From assembly GCA_037074705.1 (NCBI GenBank), contig CM073590.1, forward strand, positions 113,046,100 to 113,110,099: a stretch of DNA of 64,000 nt, written 5' to 3'. The translations under genes and the position numbers were made by a program. Origin of the DNA: Zhengitettix transpicula. Its lineage: Eukaryota > Arthropoda > Insecta > Orthoptera > Tetrigidae. This document shows, one piece after another, positions 56,330-64,000 of this stretch (its first letter is position 1; every line of letters begins with the position of its first letter). Under the pieces are notes generated by a model. The model did not search any database. It saw only the letters and a program-made list of their open reading frames with translations, and had not been told where the DNA came from.

Positions 56330-56605
56330 CGTGGAGTGTATTTCGTGGACCACTTCAGCAAGAGTTGCTTCCAAACACCCTCCATACTTTGCATCTTTGT
56401 AATCGCATGTATCAGGATTAAAAGTAATAGGGCATTATTTTGCCTCCAATTGCAGCGATCTGCTTAAAGCTGCAATTCGTGATCCAGATCCAGTGATATT
56501 TCTAGAAAACGACATCGCTTATAGACATGAGCACGAAGTTGGTAACTCTGAGTTAACGAATAAAGACCATTTACTATTGATTAGAAAGATATGAAGGGAA
56601 ATAGG
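56330..56605 (+). pseudogene. Pyruvate dehydrogenase E1 beta fragment, broken
   Basis: VFRGP occurs in one frame at about 56,338-56,352. After a small deletion another frame reads ARVASKHPPYFASL, a stop, SHVSGLKVIGHYFAS, then NCSDLLKAAIRDPDPVIFLE and NDIAY, then a weak match LTNKDHLLLIRKI. PDHB proteins have VFRGPNG.A.GVA.QHSQCFA.WY.H.PGLKV..PY..ED.KGLLKAAIRDP.PVVFLENE.LYG in the same order. The enzyme is the mitochondrial thiamine-dependent subunit that converts pyruvate to acetyl-CoA. Only about 90 residues of about 330 are present, with a frame change and a stop, so this is a pseudogene. TTTACACAG just upstream (56,304-56,312) resembles a splice acceptor, so a duplicated exon is as likely as a retrocopy. 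Confidence 0.75.
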
Positions 56606-56712
56606 GTAAACTCCAGGATTTTAGCAACAATAGATCAGAAAATGAATGAAAATATAACAGAATTATTTTGTTTTGTACATGATTATTACAAAATACTATC
56701 AGTTGTATAAGC

Positions 56713-57715
56713 TTAAATCCATTGTTTTTTAGTCAGAAAAACGCATGTTTTTTGGATACAGAGAAAAAATTCAAAATACTGGCCCTCGCTGGCTACACAT
56801 TTTTCATTTCTTGGGAAATTTGGGGATACCTCGCCAAAAAACTTTATTCTCTTTCGAGGCAAACCACTCATTAAGTCATTTTCGTCTTTGTAAGAATCGA
56901 AGGACTGGTCAGAGAGCTCGTATCCCATTAACGAAAACAGGTTGTAGGCGGATGGGGACAGATCTGGTGAATAAGCGGCATGGGTTTCATCTACCAGTTG
57001 AGTGCCTCCTAGTAGTTTTGGCACCATTGTTGACTTGTCCGGTGGTGCGTTATCAAGAAGGAAAATCATCTTGTCATGTTTTTGCTGATAATACGGGCTC
57101 TTTCACGTAGCGCATGGTACAACTTTATCAGTTGTTGCTGATAGCTATGGGCATTGACAGTTTCACCAGTTTTCAACACTTCATAGTAGACGATACCCCG
57201 CTGATCCCACCAAACGCACACCATCGATTTGGTCTTGCGGACGATGATGATGGTTGTTGGCCCAGATGAACCCACGATTTCTTGCGTTTAAGATTCTCGA
57301 AATATATCCATTTGTCATCGCCAGTCACGATCCGTTGAAGGGCGACTCTCTTCCTTTTGTCTGGCGAGCAAGATTTCGTATGTGTTTCGGCGTCGCTCCA
57401 TCTGACTATTGTTCAATTCATGCGGCACCCATTTTATGATACTTTGAACCTTTTACATGGCACGCATGAACATGGAAATGACTGGTTGAGTGACACCCAA
57501 TTGCTGAGCAAGCATGTACTTTTTTTGCGATTGACCATCGTTCTCGTCCAAACTTTCCTGGGCCGATTTTCAGGCATCTAGTCAAAATTGCCGTCTTTGA
57601 ACTGACGAATCCCTGCACGTTTTTACACTAAAACACTGTCGCCGTAGAACTCGACAGGTTACCGAATTCTTCAAATTGAAGCAGAAAAGCAGAACTTCCC
57701 GCTTATGCTCTTGTT
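56713..57715 (-). pseudogene. mariner transposase, second type, heavily decayed
   Basis: Minus-strand fragments in order: EHKREVLLFCFNLK near 57,710 (N-terminal DNA-binding part), SLDENDGQSQKKYMLAQQLG and WVPHELNNSQMERRRNTYEI, DRDWRQMDIF in place of the first catalytic TGDEKWI block, KSMVCVWWDQRGIVYYEVLK (57,066-57,275), FLLDNAPPDKSTMVPKLLGG and AYSPDLSPSAYNLFSLMGYE. The third catalytic Asp, expected in PSDYHLF, is Ala here. Position of the second Asp is kept and the spacing is 34. It is a different mariner lineage from that at 12.9 kb. No inverted repeats were identified. Confidence 0.8.
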
Positions 57716-58495
57716 TTGAAAATAAAACTAGTCATGATTACTGAGGAATAAATGTACTTTTGCTGTATCAAATTTCTGATGATGTTCACTGACTATTGTT
57801 GACAGAAGACAAACACATAAAAATAATTGTGTGTCCATAGAAAATTAATTTGTGAGCAATATAGCAATCTATGACCAAACCGCGGATTTAAGCTAGACAG
57901 CTGGTAGATGAGAATTTTGCAATCTTTCTGGTGACTTCAGAGTTCGATATGCGTTTCTTCCTGAGTGAAGGCCGAGCGGGTTTCCAGACTCACTTCCGTG
58001 CATTTGTGGGGCACTGACTTGAGCCTGCATTCGTCTTCCGAGCTGTTTTGCTGCATTACCAACGCCGCAACTTCATTCAGTGCACCAGGGCTCGAACCAG
58101 AATCCTCAATCACGTGCGGAAACTGCGGGCAAAACATTGCAATATATCCGACCTGTGCTTCGTTCGCTGTACTGGAAGACGACCCTGATTTCTATCTGCA
58201 TTGTTTGATAAATCGTAAGCTAAAAAGTCAATTTAATTCACGTACACGTGTGTAAAGCATTTTCGCTATACAATTGCCCATACAAGGCTCTCGTACAGAC
58301 TATTTCGTTTGGTGCCCATTGTTTTACTGTAATAAAGACCACTGAGAGAAACATTCTCTGCTGGCTAGCCGAACTCTGTTTAAAACAAGCGAATTTTTTC
58401 AAAGTGACAGATTTTTCGCATTCGAGTTTTATTGTTTATTTTATTGAGAATCTGGTGTCTATACTTAAACAAAGACATTGAATGTGTTCAAATTA
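57716..58495. other. No gene recognised
   Basis: A GC-richer patch at 57,940-58,200 is open on both strands. GGTTCGAGCCCTGG on minus near 58,090 is B-box-like, so it could be another tRNA-derived SINE. Otherwise unassigned. Confidence 0.35.
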
Positions 58496-59412
58496 AATAT
58501 TTCTTTTAATATTGAGAGTCCTATCACTTCCTTTTCAAGATTTTTATCATATATAACATTTTTAGAGCATATTAAACTGTTATATTGCATTTATGTAATT
58601 AAATAAATGCGTATTTATTTTAATATATTGTACTCATGGTATAATCCTATGAGTTTTACTATCTTGTAATGTTAATATACCCATAAATTTATGTAAATAT
58701 TCTTAGATAATAAGAAAGATAGCCAAATACAGGCAAAATAAGTGATAATATAAATGCCACACAACGTTTCTGGGATCCTTGTCCCTTTCTTCAGGTGCTA
58801 CGAAGAGCCTAGAGAGACACAACTGTACATGTCAGTTGACAAAACCCAAAAGCTTTATAGACTCTTCTCAGCATCTAAAGAAAGGGACAAGGATCCCACA
58901 AACATCGTGTGGTATTTACATTATTACTTATTTTGTCTGTATTTGGCTATCTTTCTTATTATTAATTTTCAATGTATCGTAATTTATTTAATTTCAAATA
59001 TTATCTGTATCACATAATATTTACGTTTATGAATATTTAATTCAAACATACTTTTTTAAGTGTCCGTAGGCATTTATTATTATACAATCTGATATTTATA
59101 GGTCATTGAGTATATTTTTAAACCATAAATAACTGAAATGGAGTTTGGTTTTACTCATTGCCATATTGGCTTTAACACTACACTTTCTTTCTTACTATCT
59201 TAGAATATTTACATAAATTTATAGGTATAATTAACATTACAAGATAGTAAAACTCATAGGATTATACCATGAGTACAATATATGAAAATAAATACGGATT
59301 TATTTAATTACATAAATGCAATATAACAGTTTAATATGCTCTAAAAAATGTTATATATGATAAAAATCTTGAAAAAGGAAGTGATAGGACTCTCATTATT
59401 AAAAGAAATATT
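58496..59412. repeat. Large foldback element with nested hairpin
   Basis: Outer arms 58,496-58,718 and 59,187-59,412 are inverted copies of about 225 bp, roughly 95% alike by eye (AATATTTCTTTTAAT, CCTATCACTTCCTTTT, CATGGTATAATCCTATGAGT and others). The left arm overlaps the start of an inner palindrome at 58,707-58,962. AT-rich and non-coding. Confidence 0.9.
58707..58962. repeat. PLE-like hairpin unit C, nested in the foldback
   Basis: Arms 58,707-58,814 and 58,856-58,962 are inverted (about 85% alike). The left arm read on minus gives CTGAAGAAAGGGACAAGGAT followed by CCCAGAAACGTT, a hammerhead-like core with a 4-bp stem GGGA/TCCC. The loop has its own short palindrome, CAACTG...CAGTTG. Same family as the units at 43,952 and 44,246. 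Confidence 0.85.
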
Positions 59413-60686
59413 ACAAACTACGTTTCACTTGACTAACTCGAAACAAACTTGATTTTATTTAATAACTCATTCCGTGAAGATCTGAGTCTTCCCCAATCAG
59501 GTACACGTCGTCTCTTAGTATTCGACCCAAAAATTGCGTCACAAAAGTAATTCTACATTCGACTGTTACGCGTTACAGTAAAATGGGTATAAATTCTGAC
59601 TGACACACAAAACAAAATTATTAGCCCTCAAAAAAAGGCAAATTCGGTCGTGGGCTACACGTCCGTGTTCAAACCTTGCAGTTTTTTTCAGGGCGGGAGA
59701 AAATTCACACACCTCATCTCACGGACGGGCTCTTAATTTTGAGATCAAATGTGATATACGATCTCATTGAACGCACAACATCAATAATTAATATATTACT
59801 ATTTTTAGAGTGTAATAACCGACGTTTTTAGAGATGATAAGCACTACGATGAGCAGACAATAGTAGTATCCGAAAAAATACAGTGCCAAGTCAAATTACA
59901 TTCATTCACGTGTCGTGTACTTCTGTTTGAGCTGCAATAAATTATGATCCCATAAAATATACAATTACGAAAACTTTTGCCATAATTCAAGAAATTGAGG
60001 AATACCATGCAAAGTGTCTTTCCTCGACAATTAATGAGTGTGATCCATGTTCGCGATGTAATATAATAGTCTACACGTGCCCTCTTATCATAACGTCTCT
60101 TCAGCATAGCGGACCCAAGAGGGCGCAGCTGCATGAACGCTGATGCAGACATCACTTTAGATATAGTGAGTAACGATACGCACAACAACATAAATCTTCA
60201 CCCCTTCCGCCTAGGCAACTGTGAAAACCCTGCGTCTAATGAAGTCAGCATTTTAAGTGCCTTATGCAGACATGCTCACGGCAGCAGAAATCTTCCACCC
60301 TGTAAGAGTTCTCATTGGAGACTTAAAAATCAACAGGGAGGGGGAAAGGAGTCTTCGAATTGTTCAGAGCTTCTTGGGAACGACAGTCGTGATCCAACCT
60401 CCAGACGGGTCGGTGGCTCCTGGTGCTATCCGCCAGTTTGTCTTACGTTATTTTATTTCTAACTATTAAATCTCTTTGCTCTTCATCAACTCTTATTTTA
60501 CTGAAGTGCAGCGAAACACCAACCACTACGCCTAGGTTCAATTAGTTGAACCCGAACCCTCACGTTACCGACTTTCCTATTTCCTGTTCTTAATTCTTCC
60601 TTCATCCTCTAGATCGGTAGCCAGGTGAGCTAACGGAGGTATAGCTCGGTTGGTGAACGATCTATCTGAACTTCCCATTCCCAACT
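59413..60686. other. No gene recognised
   Basis: Open frames at 59,844-60,191 (minus) and 60,133-60,469 (plus) have no domain. TAGCTCGGTTGGTGAACG at 60,641 resembles a tRNA A box, with no B box behind it. Confidence 0.4.
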
Positions 60687-60776
60687 GCTGGAATGTTACA
60701 TGATGGCAGTGCTGGAATGTTACATGTTCACAGTGGTGGAGTGTTACATGATGGCAGTTTGGGATGTTACAGCGAG
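60687..60776 (+). repeat. 24-bp tandem repeat, 3.7 units
   Basis: GCTGGAATGTTACATGATGG plus CAGT repeats three times with few changes (60,687, 60,711, 60,735) and then a partial unit. Each unit contains GTTACATG. Confidence 0.9.
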
Positions 60777-61574
60777 TTAAACGCTCATTCGAGTAAACAT
60801 ATAAATTACATTGTTAAAATTCCCGTGCGTATGTTTGGGATAACACTGACGATGCTATAAACATTCAACTACATATTACGGAGAATAAAACATCGATATT
60901 CCAAAATTTCATTTTGTTGATGAGGTTAAGAGACATTACTGCGGAGCTCCAAGAGTTTCTGCGTACATAAATAAATAACGACATAACTAATATTGTCATT
61001 TCACACATTAATTTATAATGGATTTTAAAAATCATACATTGTAAAAATTTAAGTAGAAAAATTTAAAACCCATCATTACTCTTCATAAACGGAAATAATT
61101 ATACGCTCAGACTGTGCAGAGCAAACCATACTGTGTAAAAGAGAAAGGATTTCAAAGAAAATCTCTCCAATGATAAATTCAAAACTTGAACGGATTTTTT
61201 TAAGAAGCACATTAATTTTTAAAATAGTTCAAAGCCTATAACGAAAGAAAAACCGAATATGGAACTGAAATAAAGGCACATTTTGCTACTTACTAAATGT
61301 AGCTCGTACTTCGTGCGGAGGTTTAAACATATAGACGATATATGGTTACCTAGCTTTTGTCAATTTTTTTTTAACGTGGTTATAGCTTATTTTTCCTAAG
61401 AAAATAGTGTACTTATAACTAATGTATTCACGTTTTTAATTAATTCTTTTTCTTACTTCTTTGCTACATCTATGAGTTTATCTTCTCACCTATTCTTGGC
61501 AATAAATATTTTGTTCTACTAATAATCTTCCCCCTAAAAATCTATTTGACCAAACCGCATTTTAAGTTATACCT
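60777..61574. other. AT-rich, no gene recognised
   Basis: Nothing visible. Confidence 0.45.
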
Positions 61575-61730
61575 TTTCAAAATGCCAGATGTCAACTTCA
61601 GATAGCCCTTAAGTTATGAATAAAGTTCAGATGTTTTTCTGTAAAGCGAACAAAATTCGTGCCCCAGTAGGTAAAATGAGGGTTTTGAATGTTCGCCATT
61701 TGGTCTAAATTCGGCCGTCTATATTTTAAC
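61575..61730 (+). repeat. Dispersed repeat R6, copy B
   Basis: Counterpart of 33,585-33,765 (TCAGATAGCCCTTAAGTTAT, GTAGGTAAAATGAGG). Confidence 0.4.
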
Positions 61731-61979
61731 CTTAATCAGAAGATTTTACCTGCTTTATTTAACAATTATGCTACATTTAATTGATTTCGGTTCGACGATT
61801 TTCCTGTGAATGAATAAAAAAATTGATCGTGATTCAGACAAGAATTCAAATGAAATAGGTTTTGGATTCCCTAATGTATGAACACTAAAATCTCTCCGTT
61901 TCTAAGCAATGTACAGACGAAATTAATAACTTATTTATACAGATGTAAACATATCTAAATATATATCTCGTACTTATTT
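61731..61979. other. AT-rich, nothing recognised
   Basis: Low complexity only. Confidence 0.4.
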
Positions 61980-62030
61980 CACGTGGATTACTCACATGTA
62001 ACCTGTTATCTTCCCAAAACAAACAATTCT
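61980..62030 (+). mobile_element. SINE-G 3' end fragment, copy 14
   Basis: CGTGGATTACTCACATGTAACC with CTGTT and an A-rich stretch corresponds to the last 40 bp of the family. It lies immediately before copy 13. Confidence 0.6.
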
Positions 62031-62037
62031 ATGTACA

Positions 62038-62208
62038 AATGCCGGGTAGGATCCTTAAAATATTAGATCGGAAGCTGTAGTTAATCCTTGGCTACCTTCC
62101 TCTACCCTTCCGCATTCCCCCTTTCAAATCCCTTCCTATGCTATTAAAGGGGATTTGCCACTATGTGGATTACCCTCATGTAGCCTGTCACTAAAAAAAT
62201 TAAGAAAA
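62038..62208 (+). mobile_element. SINE-G retroposon, 5'-truncated copy 13
   Basis: Begins GCCGGGTAGGATCCTTAAAA, passes CCCTTCCTATGCTATTAAAG and ends GTAGCCTGTCACTAAAAAAA. Only the last third of the element remains. Confidence 0.8.
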
Positions 62209-63180
62209 TGAAATTTACAAATACAACTACACGAAGACTTCGTAGAATAATTCATACATAATCTAGTTTTATATTGATGATATTTATATTCCCATATTTG
62301 TTCTTCTTATATAATTTTAAATATAATATTCAATACTTGACTAACTGTTACAATAAAGCCACGACACCAAATCTTACAGTGGACCATACGAATTAAAATA
62401 AATCATTGTACGTATTTATTTAAATTCATTAATGCCTTGTTTCTGATTCGTCCAAGTAATATAATCCATAATAATATTAACATGATTCACATAATATACA
62501 TTGTTCCAATTCATTACGATCGCCGCAGAAGTTTTCTTTTCGACCTTGCTCACTAAAGGACACAACAGATTTTGAATTTAGGTTAATTTTTTTTATAATT
62601 CGGAACTTATCAAGTAAAATAAATTATTGGCTTGACCAAGTGGTGTAATGAAAAGTTGTTAGGTATATTGAGCGGCTACAAGGCAAATACGGAGCGCAGG
62701 TGCAGCATCAATCACGCTGCCCGGAGTTGGAACAGCCACAATCCAGTCCATCACGTCCAACTCAAGTAAAAAGCATACATTTTTTTACAAAACAATTACG
62801 AGACGACAAAAGTTTTTTTTGGTCCGGACAGAACCAGTGTTAACCCAGATATCCACTCAAATGCGAAAAATAGCTAGGCCGAAAGTCTACTTCGACGAGA
62901 CAGTTAATCCTCTTATTGCACAACTCTAAATATCCCTTACACTGAATTCAACAAACATTTTCATTATTTCCCATAGGACGGATTTTTCTTGTTATTTCAC
63001 TTTGCGCAATCTATCTCATTTGTCTAGTCTACGTTACGCGTCATTCTTGTGCTCAATTCATTTCTTACTATTGGCATCTATATAAGTTTTACTCTTAATA
63101 TTACGACATTTCTTTCGTTTAATAAATCAGAAAGTGAAGAATTGTCCTCTAACACATATATTTAGAAGGTTCAATATTTC
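62209..63180. other. AT-rich, no gene recognised
   Basis: Nothing visible apart from short homopolymers. Confidence 0.45.
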
Positions 63181-63720
63181 CGTTATTTATAAGTCTAAAC
63201 ATTCAATTTATGGTTTTATTAAAATACAAAAACATCCTACCAATCTTTATTACTGTTATTTATGTGTCTAAACCTTCGTTTTCAGGTTTTATTAAAGGGC
63301 ACAAAGAACCTACCAACCCCAAATAATATAGTTTGTAAAATTGATTGTTCATATTTAAGTTAATGTTACATTGGCCAAACAAAAAGGGCGTTTTACGAGG
63401 ATGAAGGAGACTAAATTTAATATCAAACTTACAGCAGATTAGGAAACATAGCTATAACTTTAATCATAATTTTTATTATATTGGACCTCATTATAGTAGA
63501 CGATTTGTTTCAGAAATATTATTAATTTAAAATCATACTAACGTTGTCAATATTATACTTGACACCGAAAATCTGCAAAATGTAAATTATATGGTCTTAT
63601 TTGAGCTTATATGCTATTTCTATATTTATCCTTGGCTTTAGCATATCATTCAAAGTTTAAATCATGTAAGACAAAGACACAACGTAGCGTCGAAACGTCC
63701 AGCTAGGGTTAATTTATTTT
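63181..63720 (+). pseudogene. Penelope-like element remnant (RT end, GIY-YIG, 3' end)
   Basis: PSFSGFIKGHKEPTNPK (about 63,270-63,322) resembles the PLE RT block KIYGL.KIHK...P.RP. It is duplicated: a 73-bp unit at 63,181-63,253 is repeated at 63,254-63,327. Near 63,340, VCKIDCSYLS is followed by a stop and CYIGQTKRAFY, the GIY-YIG start, again with one stop. RMKETKF follows after a frameshift. The 3' end at 63,670-63,700 has AACGTAGCGTCGAAACGTCC, of the GAAACGT type. It is broken in many places. Confidence 0.7.
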
Positions 63721-64000
63721 TCTGTTTAATAGTTTCTTATATTAAATTTGGCTGGAAACTAAGGTATTATTATTAATTATTACTATTAACTATTAATTAA
63801 TTTGAAATAAAAAGTACATTTTGATAACATAAAATTTTGTTGTTATTCTACATAACTCTTTTCGGAGTCTAGTCTAATTTTCTATATTGAAAATAATTAT
63901 TTTTGTGGACTGGGTTTTTACGTTAAATCAAAAAAATATTGACCATTAAAGAAAATTTATATAAGTTTATTACAGTTAAGCATGAAAAACTCTTATCTCA
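63721..64000. other. AT-rich window end, nothing recognised
   Basis: Low complexity only. Confidence 0.4.

Noticed and set aside
57940..58255. Cysteine-rich host protein at 57,965-58,255
   Set aside because: Cys spacing fits no zinc-finger family I know, and the opposite strand is open too, with a B-box-like sequence suggesting a repeat.
60687..60776. CRISPR array
   Set aside because: Units are contiguous without unique spacers and the genome is clearly eukaryotic.

Overview
The window looks like a decayed, AT-rich stretch of an animal nuclear genome, almost certainly an insect. The evidence is the repeat content: mariner (DD34D) transposases, PIF/Harbinger remnants, jockey-like and other non-LTR reverse transcriptase fragments, Penelope-like (PLE) GIY-YIG fragments, tRNA-like SINEs, LTR pieces with primer-binding-like sites, and long microsatellites, with no operon or compact gene layout. 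A large repeat-rich insect genome (stick insects, cockroaches or termites would fit) is my inference; the species cannot be read from the sequence. I found no intact host gene. The only host-gene similarity is a broken fragment of the pyruvate dehydrogenase E1 beta subunit near 56.3-56.6 kb.

The most prominent family, here called SINE-G, is a GC-rich retroposon of about 550 bp present in about 14 complete or partial copies. Three copies have target-site duplications that support retroposition. The sense strand ends in an A-rich tail and the 5' end carries tandem perfect hairpins of the type CCTGCGAGAG...CTCTCGCAGG.

Layout. 1-9 kb: a PLE remnant, three SINE-G copies and three dispersed repeat families (R2, R3, R5). 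9-17 kb: two more PLE remnants, a nearly full-length mariner at 12,902-14,190 with matching 29-bp inverted repeats and TA duplication, a second copy of R2, and another mariner fragment. 17-24 kb: two SINE-G copies, second copies of R3, R4 and R5, and a foldback element built around a primer-binding-like sequence and microsatellites. 24-34 kb: mostly AT-rich, with two LINE fragments, a roughly 30-bp minisatellite and a near-perfect hairpin of about 230 bp. 34-44 kb: seven SINE-G and LINE remnants, including a head-to-head SINE-G pair and a 5'-truncated jockey-like LINE. 44-55 kb: PLE-like hairpin units, an LTR fragment, an internally deleted Harbinger transposase, and a nested insertion (SINE-G interrupted by a Harbinger-type element that contains an LTR piece). 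55-64 kb: a full-length SINE-G, the PDHB fragment, a decayed second mariner, a nested palindrome of 917 bp, a 24-bp tandem repeat and a last PLE remnant.

The parts do not form a pathway. The themes worth following are the hairpin-rich architecture (SINE-G 5' hairpins, PLE-derived foldbacks, nested palindromes), which could produce double-stranded RNA if transcribed, and recurrent sequences resembling a hammerhead ribozyme core (CTGANGA, short stem, GAAAC) at PLE-like termini.
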